A DNA stretch of 64,000 bases from Deltaproteobacteria bacterium HGW-Deltaproteobacteria-2 (lineage in GTDB: Bacteria > Desulfobacterota > Syntrophia > Syntrophales > Smithellaceae): NCBI GenBank assembly GCA_002840505.1, contig PHBC01000006.1:207595-271594 (forward strand). Reading direction: 5' to 3'. Every line of letters begins with the position of its first letter. The first letter of the stretch is position 1. The position numbers and the translations under genes were made by a program. Of this stretch, positions 43,326 to 52,337 are shown one piece after another. The notes below the pieces were generated by a model. That model was not told the origin of the DNA, ran no database searches, and saw nothing but the letters and a program-made list of their open reading frames with translations.

Positions 43326-43969
43326 CTTTGAGTTATTTTATCAAAGAGATATTTTATTCAATTCAAGGCGAGGGTTTTTATTCCGGTCGCCCGGCTGTTT
43401 TTTGCCGTTTTGCCGGCTGTAATTTATGGTCAGGAAAAGAAGCCGACCGCAAAAAAGCCGTTTGTAAGTTTTGCGATACCGATTTTATCGGATGTGATGG
43501 ACCCCAAGGGGGGGAATTCCCCAAACCAGATCACTTAGTAGAAAGAATTTGCAAACTATGGCCGGAAAAAAAATTAAAAACAGTCCGGCCGTTTGTTGTC
43601 TGCACAGGCGGAGAGCCGTTATTGCAATTGAATGTAGAGTTAATTGAAGCTTTGCACACAAAGGGATGGGAAATAGCCGTCGAAACGAACGGCACACTCT
43701 TGCCACCACCGGGAATCGATTGGATTTGCGTTAGTCCCAAAGCCGGTGCTAAGCTATTATTACGTTCGGGGCAGGAGTTAAAATTGGTATTTCCTCAGCA
43801 GGGAGCCCAGCCCGAAAAATACGAGGCGCTGGATTTTCAGTTTTTTTTTCTGCAGCCGATGGATTCACCAGATCGTGAAAAAAATACTCGATTGGCCTTG
43901 GAATATGTACTGTCTCATCCAAAATGGCGGTTGGGTTTGCAGACACATAAAATTTTAGGCATAAAGTGA
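43322..43969 (+). CDS. queE: 7-carboxy-7-deazaguanine synthase
   Basis: Radical SAM enzyme that contracts 6-carboxytetrahydropterin to 7-carboxy-7-deazaguanine. N-terminal [27 protein letters not shown], here cited as [16 protein letters not shown] and [10 protein letters not shown], is diagnostic, and the cluster cysteines have the QueE-type long insertion ([20 protein letters not shown]-x14-C-x2-C). TTG starts at 43322 or 43328, overlapping the queC stop. 215 residues. Confidence 0.95.
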   Translation: MTLSYFIKEIFYSIQGEGFYSGRPAVFCRFAGCNLWSGKEADRKKAVCKFCDTDFIGCDGPQGGEFPKPDHLVERICKLWPEKKLKTVRPFVVCTGGEPLLQLNVELIEALHTKGWEIAVETNGTLLPPPGIDWICVSPKAGAKLLLRSGQELKLVFPQQGAQPEKYEALDFQFFFLQPMDSPDREKNTRLALEYVLSHPKWRLGLQTHKILGIK

Positions 43970-43978
43970 GGATATTAA

Positions 43979-44338
43979 GTGGAAATTTTCAAGGTATTTA
44001 AATTTGATGCGGCTCATCGTCTTCCCAACGTTGATCCCGGACATAAATGTTTCAAGGTTCATGGACACTCCTACACTGTCGAAATTCATCTTAGGGGTTT
44101 GGTTGATCCGCAATCCGGCTGGTTGATAGATTTTGATGATATTGAAAAAGCTTTTAAACCACTACACGACCAACTGGATCATAAATATTTAAATAATATT
44201 GACGGGCTTGATAATCCAACATCGGAAAATGTTGCCAAATGGATCTGGGAAAATATTCATTCGGCATTGCCGCAAGTAAATAAAGTTATTTTACGGGAAA
44301 GTCCCGAATCGGGCTGCATCTATCAAGGTGAAGAATAG
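43979..44338 (+). CDS. queD: 6-carboxy-5,6,7,8-tetrahydropterin synthase
   Basis: A 119-residue member of the 6-pyruvoyl-tetrahydropterin synthase family that makes the queE substrate from dihydroneopterin triphosphate. Zinc histidines are visible in FDAAHRLPN (about 9-17) and KVHGHSYTVEIH (about 27-38), with the catalytic Cys in GHKCFKVHG. GTG start at 43979 with GAGGATATTAA before it. The first committed enzyme, GTP cyclohydrolase I, is not in the window. Confidence 0.95.
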   Translation: MEIFKVFKFDAAHRLPNVDPGHKCFKVHGHSYTVEIHLRGLVDPQSGWLIDFDDIEKAFKPLHDQLDHKYLNNIDGLDNPTSENVAKWIWENIHSALPQVNKVILRESPESGCIYQGEE

Positions 44339-44387
44339 AGAGGGGTTTTGTTTAGATATTATCTAATGTAAGGAATACAATATAAAT

Positions 44388-45401
44388 ATGCACATTTTCA
44401 AAAAGGACTTCTTAGGGATTCTCTCCATTGTGGTTCTTGCAGCATTTGTCCTGGCTCTAATGGCCGGATGTTCTATGCAAACGCCTTCAATCAAGCCGGA
44501 TGCAACTGTTGTATCTCTACCTGCACCCCAACCGCAGCAACAAGAAAAGCCAAAGCCACAACCGCAGCAAAAGATTCAACAGCCGCCCGTCATGAATGTT
44601 ACTAAAGAACTGAAAAAATATACCGAGATGCTGGAGAAACAATGCGCTAGATACGGCTGGACTGACATCAAGCCGGGAGAAATACCATGGGAATATTATC
44701 GCACGACCAGGAAAAAACGCCCGCTCATTTTTGCACATTTTGGCGATTCGGAAAAAAATTGTGTTCTTTTTCTGGGAGGTGTTCACGGTGATGAATTGCC
44801 GACTGTCTATCTCATGCTCAAGCTTGCTCACTATATCAAAGACAATCCGCAAATTTTTAAAGATAAGTGCATTATTATAGCGCCGCTTGTTAATCCCGAT
44901 GGTTTCTTTTCCAAAGCTCCCATGCGGGTTAATGCCAATGGAATTGATCTCAATAGAAACTTTCCGACCAGAGACTGGTATAATAAATCTCTGAAACAGA
45001 AAAATTCGAATAGCAGTAAACGCAAACGTTATTATTCCGGACGAAGGCCCGCGTCGGAACAGGAAACTATGTTTCAGATTGCTTTAATAAAGAGGTTCAA
45101 TCCGCAAAAAATACTCTCTGTTCATTCGCCGCTTAATTTCTTCGATTATGACGGTCGCATATCTGATCTGGATACATTCGAACGCTGGCTGGAAATGATA
45201 AGCAGGGAATCACATCATCCATTAAAGAAATTTGGTTTCTATCCCGGTTCTTTAGGGAATTATGCCGGCAATGAAAGAAATATCTTTACATTGACATTAG
45301 AATTGCCTTCATCCAACGCCGGCAAAGCTAAAGAATATTACAATAGGTTTCAGGCATCGATTTTAAAATTTATCAATCTTTCTGTGGTAGAGGATGATTA
45401 A
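44388..45401 (+). CDS. M14-family zinc carboxypeptidase lipoprotein
   Basis: A 337-residue lipoprotein with a lipobox LMAGC (Cys28), a Pro/Gln-rich linker (about 45-68) and an M14-type peptidase domain. Zinc ligands are His133 and Glu136 in GGVHGDELP and His246 in SVHSPLN, the substrate Arg is in NRNFPTRDW (about 189-197), and the catalytic Glu is in TLTLELPS (about 305-312). The sequence resembles MpaA-type murein peptide amidases, so peptidoglycan recycling or remodelling in the periplasm is likely. Confidence 0.9.
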   Translation: MHIFKKDFLGILSIVVLAAFVLALMAGCSMQTPSIKPDATVVSLPAPQPQQQEKPKPQPQQKIQQPPVMNVTKELKKYTEMLEKQCARYGWTDIKPGEIPWEYYRTTRKKRPLIFAHFGDSEKNCVLFLGGVHGDELPTVYLMLKLAHYIKDNPQIFKDKCIIIAPLVNPDGFFSKAPMRVNANGIDLNRNFPTRDWYNKSLKQKNSNSSKRKRYYSGRRPASEQETMFQIALIKRFNPQKILSVHSPLNFFDYDGRISDLDTFERWLEMISRESHHPLKKFGFYPGSLGNYAGNERNIFTLTLELPSSNAGKAKEYYNRFQASILKFINLSVVEDD

Positions 45402-45458
45402 ATTTCTGATTTTCGGAGAGCTAAATGGCTCTCGGGCAAATGCAAATAAGGTGTGATT

Positions 45459-46259
45459 ATGTATCTGTTTGACAAAGACGTTCTGCTGGAACAAAAAGAC
45501 GAATTTGATTTTGAAGGAATTGTTTCCCCCAACTGGTCGATCAATGCAAATCCTAACGGCGGATATCTGACGGCTTTTCTGGCTGCGGCCATGCAAAAAA
45601 AGAGTGATAAAAAATGGCCGGTCATCGTTACCGCGAATTTTCTTGGCAAATGTGAGACGGAAAAGAAATCCAAAGTGGCGGTGGAAGCTATTTCCACAGG
45701 GTATTCATTAAATCGCTTTCAGGCCAGCCTGATTCAGGATGGTGTGGAAAGAACCCGTGCCTGGGCGACATTAATGAATGAAAGTAGCTGCGACCAAAGC
45801 GCGAACCGGTACGAAAAAGATGCCCCGGAAATGCCCGCGCGAGAAGAGTGTTTTCTGTTTCCGCATGTGCCGGCATACACATTATATGATCACATGGATG
45901 TTTTGCTGGCGCCTTCCTGCGCCGGATGGATAAAAGGTGAAAGTAATTTATCGCCGGTTTCCGAACAAAAGGGATGGATAAAATTCAAAGATGACCGTCC
46001 CTGGGATGCTCTTTCTCTTCTTTTAATTGCTGATTCTTTTCCGCCGCCGGTGCTGGCCAGTCATGGGATTGTGGCATGGGTGCCGACAATCGAATATTCA
46101 GTCAGCGTCAGAGATATTCCCGATACGGCATGGATTAAAGCGGTTTTCCGCTCTCATTATCTGACCAGTGATATTGTGGAAGAAGACGGCGAACTATGGG
46201 ATGAAAGTGGTAAACTTCTGGCGATATCGCGGCAGATTGCCCAGTTTAGAAAATATTAA
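45459..46259 (+). CDS. Acyl-CoA thioesterase (double-hotdog family)
   Basis: A 266-residue TesB-like thioesterase with two hotdog domains. N-terminal SPNWSINANPNGGYLTAFLA (about 28-47) is the family start, and the C-terminal half has LLLIADSFPPPVL (about 189-201) and SVRDIPDTAWIKAVFRSHYL. It hydrolyses acyl-CoAs of unknown chain. I chose ATG 45459 over GTG 45453. It faces the converging NDP-forming acyl-CoA synthetase gene. Confidence 0.85.
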   Translation: MYLFDKDVLLEQKDEFDFEGIVSPNWSINANPNGGYLTAFLAAAMQKKSDKKWPVIVTANFLGKCETEKKSKVAVEAISTGYSLNRFQASLIQDGVERTRAWATLMNESSCDQSANRYEKDAPEMPAREECFLFPHVPAYTLYDHMDVLLAPSCAGWIKGESNLSPVSEQKGWIKFKDDRPWDALSLLLIADSFPPPVLASHGIVAWVPTIEYSVSVRDIPDTAWIKAVFRSHYLTSDIVEEDGELWDESGKLLAISRQIAQFRKY

Positions 46260-46309
46260 ATCTAACTGCTTGTAACTTTTTCAGCTAACAGAGGGAAAGT
46301 ATAATTGAT

Positions 46310-47695
46310 CTAATCTGCCGGCTTTTTGGCGAAATGCTGTTTTATTCCCTTAAGAACTGTAACGCATCTGCCCATTTCACGGTACGCGGGGAGTCCCGCA
46401 TTCTCGACAAGGCTTCTCATATGGTCGGCGAAATCTTTTCTCCCTTCCACCCATAAAACCGTTGGTTTTTTATGCTTTTTAATAAGTGCCGCGAGTTCTT
46501 CGATAAACTCCCGTCCAACCAGTGGTGTGGCGTAGCTGTGAAATATAATCGAATCGACAGCCGGATCATTTACTACTGCATTAAGAGAGCGTCTGAATAC
46601 TTTTTCAAAGCCGTGGCGCTCAATTGCTATCCAGAGATCAAGAGGATGGTCGGGTTTGTTCCACGGAGGAAAAAGCTCTGCGATAGAGTCAAAAGTCTTG
46701 TTCGAAAGCTTGGCCAACTTAAGCCCGCAATCATCCATCAAATCTGTGGTAATGGTTCCGGCTCCTCCGGAAAAAGTGAGAATAGCCGTGCCGCCTCCGG
46801 GACGATAAATCATTTTTTTGGAAAAAGCTCTGGCCATGTCCGTGAGTTCGGCCGGATCAAATACTTCGATTATGCCGGCTTGCCTGAACGCTCCGCGTGT
46901 GACCTGGTAATTTCCCGAAAGACTTGCCGTATGGCTCTGAGCTGCCCGGGCGCCTTCGGAGCTTCTGCCTCCCATGAGAACGATAATCGGTTTGTTTGTT
47001 TTTTTCGCAAGATTGATAAATCTTCTTCCGTCTACAAGTGATTCGAGATAACATCCGATTACTTCAGTTTCGCTGTCGTTGATCATGTATTCCAGAATGT
47101 CGCTTTCATCAATGTCGCATTTATTACCGATGGAACAGGCCTTGCTAACGCCCATGACTCCTTCCTGCAGAGCGTGAAGAAGAAAACCGGCGGAAAGCAT
47201 GCCGCTTTGAACAATCAAACCAACGTTTCCGCCTCTGAACACATCCGGCCATACTGCGGAATGAATAAAGGAAAACACATAAGTTCTGTTGCCGTCAACG
47301 TACCCCATGCAATTGGGACCCCATAACCTTATGCCTGCTTTAGCCGCGTTTCCTAAAGCAAGCTTCTGAAGCCTTTGGCCTTCTTTTCCAGCTTCATCGA
47401 ATCCGCCCGATTCGATGATGATTCCTTTTGCACCTTTTTTGGCGCATTCATTTACCGTATGCGGAAGTTCTTTCGAAGGAATAAAATATATGGCAAGATC
47501 GATATTGCCGGGAATTGAAGCTACATCGGGATAGCAGGTGAGTCCTAAAATTTCACCGTAACTTTTATTGACCGGATAAATTTTCCCTTTAAATCCGGCC
47601 ATGACATTTTTAAGAATGTGATATCCGCCTTTGTTTTGGTTACTGGAGGCTCCGATAATGGCAACACTTTTGGGGTTAAAAAAACAATCTAGCAT
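46310..47695 (-). CDS. NDP-forming acyl-CoA synthetase, alpha subunit
   Basis: A 461-residue subunit of an ADP/NDP-forming acyl-CoA synthetase. CoA-binding domain with VAIIGASSNQNKGGYHILKN at residues about 12-31, succinyl-CoA-synthetase-like domain with the phospho-His motif QSHTASLSGNY (about 254-264), and FSGGAGTITTDLM (about 303-315). These enzymes convert acyl-CoA to acid with ATP formation in fermenting anaerobes. The beta subunit is encoded 175 bases upstream. Confidence 0.92.
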   Translation of the reverse strand: MLDCFFNPKSVAIIGASSNQNKGGYHILKNVMAGFKGKIYPVNKSYGEILGLTCYPDVASIPGNIDLAIYFIPSKELPHTVNECAKKGAKGIIIESGGFDEAGKEGQRLQKLALGNAAKAGIRLWGPNCMGYVDGNRTYVFSFIHSAVWPDVFRGGNVGLIVQSGMLSAGFLLHALQEGVMGVSKACSIGNKCDIDESDILEYMINDSETEVIGCYLESLVDGRRFINLAKKTNKPIIVLMGGRSSEGARAAQSHTASLSGNYQVTRGAFRQAGIIEVFDPAELTDMARAFSKKMIYRPGGGTAILTFSGGAGTITTDLMDDCGLKLAKLSNKTFDSIAELFPPWNKPDHPLDLWIAIERHGFEKVFRRSLNAVVNDPAVDSIIFHSYATPLVGREFIEELAALIKKHKKPTVLWVEGRKDFADHMRSLVENAGLPAYREMGRCVTVLKGIKQHFAKKPAD

Positions 47696-47756
47696 TTAAA
47701 ATTCTCCATTTTACACATAGCGCACTCTACTGCGCTTTTTATTACATGTTTTTTTG

Positions 47757-47860
47757 TGTCCCCCGCTGGCGGGAGATTAAGGGGGTGGAAGTTTTAATTA
47801 AGACGTATCCACCTTCGTCCCGATGATTCATCGGGACACCTCCGTCAGCGGAGGATAGGC
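47757..47860. repeat. Palindromic repeats between the two synthetase subunits
   Basis: GTGTCCCCCGCTGGCGGGAG, then GTCCCGATGATTCATCGGGAC and CCTCCGTCAGCGGAGG: three short hairpins, close to the family A/B style. They interrupt the operon between the alpha and beta subunit genes. Confidence 0.65.
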
Positions 47861-47870
47861 AATGACAGCT

Positions 47871-48539
47871 TTATTTCAAAACCACCAGTGCGTCGACAGC
47901 AACCGGTTTGTCTCCGCAGATAATCAGCGGATTAATATCAATCTCAGCGATGGAATCGTACTTTATCCCCAAATCTCCTACTCCGACAAGAGCTTTAGCC
48001 AGGGATTCTCTGTCCACCGCCGGGCTTCCTCTGAATTCGCCGAGTAATTTTTTCGTTTTTATTTCATCTATCATTTCCAGAGCGTCTTCCCGTGTTAGAG
48101 GCGCCACGCGGAAAGTCACATCTTTTAATGCTTCCGTAAATATGCCGCCCAAACCGAACATGACGCAAGGACCGAAACTAGGATCACGTGAAAGACCAAT
48201 CACAAACTCGCGAGAACCACGAACCATTTTTTCCACAAGTATTCCATCGAGATTTTTTGCCTTAGACGTGAGTTCGTCAAAGACCTGTGCGACCTGATCA
48301 GAATCAGTTATGTTTAACGCAACCATACCTGCTTCTGTTTTGTGGGAAAGTTCGGCAGAGCATCCCTTCATAACCACAGGATAGCCCATCGCTTCAGCTT
48401 CCCGAATTGCCTCTTCCTTGGTTTTGGTTAGAGCCGCCGCTGCGACAAAAACGCCAGCCGATTCTATTACCAGCCTCGATTCATATTCTGACAGCGTCTT
48501 TCGTCCTTCCTTTACAGCTTTTTTAATTACATCCAGCAT
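47871..48539 (-). CDS. NDP-forming acyl-CoA synthetase, beta subunit
   Basis: A 222-residue ATP-grasp subunit of the split enzyme. It has SEYESRLVIESAGV, ATP-grasp ALTKTKEEAIREAEAMGYPVV in parts and KGCSAELSHKTEAGMVALN (about 58-76), FGLGGIFTEALKDV (about 143-156) and the C-terminal IDINPLIICGDKPVAVDA. Together with the downstream alpha subunit it forms the energy-conserving ADP-forming acyl-CoA synthetase. Confidence 0.92.
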   Translation of the reverse strand: MLDVIKKAVKEGRKTLSEYESRLVIESAGVFVAAAALTKTKEEAIREAEAMGYPVVMKGCSAELSHKTEAGMVALNITDSDQVAQVFDELTSKAKNLDGILVEKMVRGSREFVIGLSRDPSFGPCVMFGLGGIFTEALKDVTFRVAPLTREDALEMIDEIKTKKLLGEFRGSPAVDRESLAKALVGVGDLGIKYDSIAEIDINPLIICGDKPVAVDALVVLK

Positions 48540-48606
48540 AGTTTCTCCTCATAAGTAAACTTGAAGTAACTAGTTTATTTTACCGAAGCTTGTCAAGGAT
48601 TTGTTA

Positions 48607-48695
48607 GTGAGTCCCAAGTTTCAGAAGCGTAGCGCACTGAAATTTGTTGGACGAACTACCCCAGGAGCGAAGCGACGTGGGGATTTGAGACTCAC
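48607..48695. repeat. Multi-hairpin repeat related to family C
   Basis: GTGAGTCCCAAGTTTCAG, AAGCGTAGCGCACTGAAATTT, GTTGGACGAACTACCCC, AGGAGCGAAGCGACGTGGGG, ATTTGAGACTCAC. GTGAGTC/GACTCAC close the unit; AAGTTTCAG/CTGAAATTT and CCCC/GGGG form two inner hairpins whose loops both hold GCG-rich AGCG motifs. A half copy follows (48701-48750) and a related hairpin (CAAGTTTA/TAAACTTG) at about 48850-48890. The gap 48540-48924 shows no gene. Confidence 0.65.
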
Positions 48696-48924
48696 TGATA
48701 ATGAGACACAAACTTCAAAAACAAAGTGCACTGAAGCTTGATTGACGAAAAGGATTGCTTTTTTGTGGAGGTTCTTTCTTCTTTCCCCAATTACGACAAC
48801 CTTTCAATAGTAAATTATCAATAAAAATGGATGAATTTTAAAGTGACTTCTGGTACAAGTTTATTCGTTCGCTAGCACTTAAACTTGCCGGATAAATCAA
48901 TTAATGTATTCTGAGGTGTCATAA

Positions 48925-49311
48925 ATGAAAATGGGAAAAGATTATCAAATATCGTCCTCTATGCATGAAGGAATTCTTGAAATTGTCCTAAAAGGTAAAT
49001 TAATAACGAGCGACGTTGAAGGGCTACAAATTAGAGTAACTGATATCGTAGAAGCAAAAGGAGCAAAAGCCCTGTTAGTAGATTCCCGCAAACTTGATGG
49101 ACGAAATGTAAGTATTGCGGAAATGTTTGTTTCTGCCAGACGCGACTTTACTGATAAGCCGAAGTTGATTACTGCCGTTGTAGACCGCTTAGAGAATTCG
49201 GATTTATTATCATTTATGGAAACTACGGCATTAAATGCCGGTTGGAAATTTAAATGGTTTACCGATATGGATGCTGCAAGAGACTGGCTTAAAAGTAAAC
49301 AAACAAAATAA
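48925..49311 (+). CDS. STAS/SpoIIAA-like protein
   Basis: A 128-residue single-domain protein with SpoIIAA/STAS-like alternation: GILEIVLKGKLITSDVEGL, GAKALLVDSRKLDGRNVSIA, LITAVVDRLENSDLLSFMET, WFTDMDAARDWLKSK. The usual phosphoserine site of anti-anti-sigma factors is not clearly visible, so a binding role is uncertain. GAGGTGTCATAA precedes the ATG. The following gap 49312-49592 holds no gene, only a fragment like the tail of the family C repeat (TACCCCAAAGTTTGCTTGG, CGTGATTGAG). Confidence 0.75.
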   Translation: MKMGKDYQISSSMHEGILEIVLKGKLITSDVEGLQIRVTDIVEAKGAKALLVDSRKLDGRNVSIAEMFVSARRDFTDKPKLITAVVDRLENSDLLSFMETTALNAGWKFKWFTDMDAARDWLKSKQTK

Positions 49312-49592
49312 AAAAAAGGCAACCAGCCTATTGTGATATTACGTCCTTTCTGTCCGTAATCCTCAATTCTAATAACTGTTCACTACTGAAAGCGAATAGA
49401 GTGAAGATTGAAGCATTAGTCGCATCATACCCCAAAGTTTGCTTGGCAGTACAATATTCGTGATTGAGTTACAGGACTGTATTTTTATACTTTTAAATCA
49501 ACAAAAAAAGAGTATCTGCTTTAACGGCTAAAGCAATACGACGGTTGTTAAAATAGACCTACAGCCAGCCTGAAAATCAAGGAGTAGAAATT

Positions 49593-50990
49593 ATGGAACC
49601 GGACGAAAAAAGCGGAATTACCGCAACCATCAAAGATGTTTCCCAGTCAGGCTTTGCAAAAATCCAGACAAGCATCATGGAGACAATGGGTTTTGGTAAA
49701 ACTGCGACAATCAGCGCCTTGATTTTGATTGTTCTGGTTGCTGTATTGATTGTTTTTTTGTTTATCAATTCAACTCCGCCTAAAACCATCATCATGACGA
49801 GCGGTGATGACAATAGCATGTTTTATAAAATTGCCGATAAATATGCCAAGATATTGGCCCTCAACGGCGTTAAACTCAAAGTTATCAAGTCTGAAGGGTC
49901 GCTGGAAAATCTGGAGAGATTATCCAATCCTTCCTATCGTGTGGATGTGGGCTTTGTGCAGTCGGGTTTGGCCAAGGGACGAAAGATTGATAATCTGGTT
50001 TCTCTGGGCAGCGTTGCGTTCGAGCCACTGTTTGTTTTTTACAGAGGAAACAAACCCGTAGAGTTTCTTTCACAATTTACAGGAAAAAAGCTGGCAATAG
50101 GCCCGGATGGCAGCGGCACAAATCATCTGGCTACAAATTTGTTATCGATGAATGGAATAGAACCGGAGGAGCCCCCGGAGGCGCCAACCGAATTATGGGA
50201 AATGGATGACGAGGAAGCAACTCAGGATTTACTAAATGGGAAAGTTGACGCCGTATTTTTTATGGCGGATTCGGCTTCCTCCAGATTGATGCGCAAACTG
50301 CTGCACGAGCCTGGAATAAAACTTATGAATTTTGCGCAGGCCGATGCCTATACGCGCCGTGTAGGCTATTTGAACAAATTGGTGCTTCCGAAAGGTGCCA
50401 TTGATTTTGGAAAAAATGTTCCCGATCATGACATTACTTTAATTGCACCTTCAGTTGAACTTATCGCCCGCAGTGATTTGCATCCGGCTCTTTCTGATTT
50501 GCTGCTGGAAGCGGCAAAAGAAATTCACGGCCGGGCAACTCTGTTTCAAGGCAGGGGAGAGTTCCCTGCGCCTCTGGAACATGAATTTCACATCAGTGAT
50601 GATGCCAGTCGTTATTATAAATCAGGGAAAAGTTTTCTGTACAGATATTTCCCGTTCTGGATGGCGAGCCTTATCAGTCGCATTTTGGTTGTTTTTCTGC
50701 CCATCGTTTTAATATTAATTCCGGGATTGCGTGTTATACCTGCGATCTACAGGTGGGGAACAAAAATGCGTATTTACCGGTGGTACCGTCAATTGCTGGC
50801 TCTCGAGCAGAGCATGATTACTCAAATAGGTACAGATCAACAGAAAGAATTACTGGCACGCCTTGATCAGATAGAGCAGGCCGTAGACAGTATGAAGATT
50901 CCGGCATCTTTTGCCGATCAATTCTATGTTTTGAGAGGCCATGTCGGTTTTGTCAGGGCAAGGCTTTTGGAACGCAAGACAACAAACTGA
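49593..50990 (+). CDS. TAXI-type TRAP solute-binding protein, membrane-anchored
   Basis: A 465-residue protein. A soluble N-tail (1-38) precedes a transmembrane helix (ISALILIVLVAVLIVFLFI, about 40-58), then a TAXI binding domain (IIMTSGDDNSMFYKIADKYA, LAIGPDGSGTNHLATNLL, LLNGKVDAVFFMAD, about 66-345), a second hydrophobic segment (about 357-383) and a basic helical end (about 385-465). Usual TAXI proteins are secreted and about 320 residues, so this form is tethered at both ends. No TRAP permease genes are beside it. AAGGAGTAGAAATT precedes the ATG. Confidence 0.85.
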   Translation: MEPDEKSGITATIKDVSQSGFAKIQTSIMETMGFGKTATISALILIVLVAVLIVFLFINSTPPKTIIMTSGDDNSMFYKIADKYAKILALNGVKLKVIKSEGSLENLERLSNPSYRVDVGFVQSGLAKGRKIDNLVSLGSVAFEPLFVFYRGNKPVEFLSQFTGKKLAIGPDGSGTNHLATNLLSMNGIEPEEPPEAPTELWEMDDEEATQDLLNGKVDAVFFMADSASSRLMRKLLHEPGIKLMNFAQADAYTRRVGYLNKLVLPKGAIDFGKNVPDHDITLIAPSVELIARSDLHPALSDLLLEAAKEIHGRATLFQGRGEFPAPLEHEFHISDDASRYYKSGKSFLYRYFPFWMASLISRILVVFLPIVLILIPGLRVIPAIYRWGTKMRIYRWYRQLLALEQSMITQIGTDQQKELLARLDQIEQAVDSMKIPASFADQFYVLRGHVGFVRARLLERKTTN

Positions 50991-51150
50991 TGTAATCACA
51001 CGCGCCAATTGCAGGTAATGTAAAAACAAACAAGAAGATACACTCTTCTTTCGTAACCAAGATTCCCTTGACATAAAAAAGGGTACTTCTTATAGTGCTT
51101 ACATTCAGAAACAATGTCTCATCAAATCAAAAATCATAAGAGGTGCGCAA

Positions 51151-52002
51151 ATGGATTTAAATAAAAGATTTCCAAAAAAACGCGTCATCATTACCGGTGC
51201 AGGCAGCGGCATAGGCAGGGCGCTGGCGTATGAATTTGCGAAAAAGCAATGGAATATTGTCATTGCCGAGATTAATGACAGTCGGGCAAAAGAAACGGCC
51301 GATCAGGTAAAAAATCTCGGGGGTAAAGCAATTACCGTGCATTGTGACGTTACCAAACACGCTGACCTCGAAAAAACTATTGAAACCGCAACAAAGGAAT
51401 TGGGCGGAGTTGACATAATGATGAACAATGCGGGAGTGTCAGCAGGCGGATATATGGAAAGGATATCCCTTGAGGATTGGGACTGGATTCTCGATATAAA
51501 CTTAAAAAGCGTCATATATGGATGCCGTGCTGTAATACCTTTGTTTAAGAAACAGCAGTCGGGATATATAATCAATGTTGCATCCTACGCCGGCCTGGTT
51601 TGTCTGCCGGAGATGTGCAGTTATAATGTGGCAAAAGCAGGAGTAATTGCAGTTTCCGAAACACTAAGAACAGAACTTTCCACTTCAGGTATTGGAGTAT
51701 CGGTAGTGTGTCCGTCCTTCATTAAAACAAATCTAATGGATCAGTTTCGTTCCCCTGATGCAAGGCAGCGTAATTTAGCCCAGGGATTTTTCAATAAATC
51801 AATTATGTCAGTTGAAGCCGTGGCGCGGTGCATAATAAAATCAGTTTCACATAACAAGATGCATATACTTCCCCAGATTGACGCAAAATATATGTGGTGG
51901 TCAAAACGGCATTTCCCATGGCTATATTTTAAATCTTCAGCATTCATTTATAAGAAGGGATTAGTGGAGAAATTTCTAGGCGTAAATTCCAATAAAGTGT
52001 GA
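51151..52002 (+). CDS. SDR-family oxidoreductase
   Basis: A 283-residue short-chain dehydrogenase. The cofactor motif TGAGSGIG is at about 16-23, NNAG at about 91-94, and the catalytic Ser/Tyr/Lys are in INVASYAGL and SYNVAKAGV (Tyr about 154, Lys about 158). It probably uses NADP(H). The substrate is unknown; by position it may feed the glycosylation cluster. The next gene begins 26 bases later. Confidence 0.9.
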   Translation: MDLNKRFPKKRVIITGAGSGIGRALAYEFAKKQWNIVIAEINDSRAKETADQVKNLGGKAITVHCDVTKHADLEKTIETATKELGGVDIMMNNAGVSAGGYMERISLEDWDWILDINLKSVIYGCRAVIPLFKKQQSGYIINVASYAGLVCLPEMCSYNVAKAGVIAVSETLRTELSTSGIGVSVVCPSFIKTNLMDQFRSPDARQRNLAQGFFNKSIMSVEAVARCIIKSVSHNKMHILPQIDAKYMWWSKRHFPWLYFKSSAFIYKKGLVEKFLGVNSNKV

Positions 52003-52028
52003 TTAATCAGTTCTGCAGAAGGAGATTT

Positions 52029-52325
52029 ATGAAATTCTTTCGATGTTTTGTTTATCGAAAAATATTGGATCCTTTCCCTTTGATGCAAAAATCTGCTTTG
52101 TTAATCAGCAGAGAAGGCTTTTCAGTTTTTTATCACAAAGTGAAAAGAAAACTGAAACAATATTTATGGCGATTCATATATGTGGACCGCTCGCTAATAA
52201 CATACCCCTCCGAAATAGTTTCATCAAAGACTTATGTCCAACTTAGAGACTTCCAAATGAAGGCCGACAAAGAGGTTATCAGAAAGAAGCTAAGGACGAT
52301 AATTGAAGAAATCGAGAAGAAATGA
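52029..52325 (+). CDS. Small basic protein of unknown function in the polysaccharide cluster
   Basis: A 98-residue basic protein rich in Lys, Arg, Phe and Tyr (KFFRCFVYRKILDPFPL, KRKLKQYLWRFIYV, a helical charged end). ATG 52029 has AAGGAGATTT before it. No family recognised; such small basic genes often lie before glycosyltransferases. The two-domain glycosyltransferase follows after 12 bases. Confidence 0.65.
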   Translation: MKFFRCFVYRKILDPFPLMQKSALLISREGFSVFYHKVKRKLKQYLWRFIYVDRSLITYPSEIVSSKTYVQLRDFQMKADKEVIRKKLRTIIEEIEKK

Positions 52326-52337
52326 GGTATGTGAAAA

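Noticed and set aside
43322..43969. Unusual Cys spacing in QueE as a defect
   Set aside because: The C-x14-C-x2-C spacing is normal for QueE enzymes.
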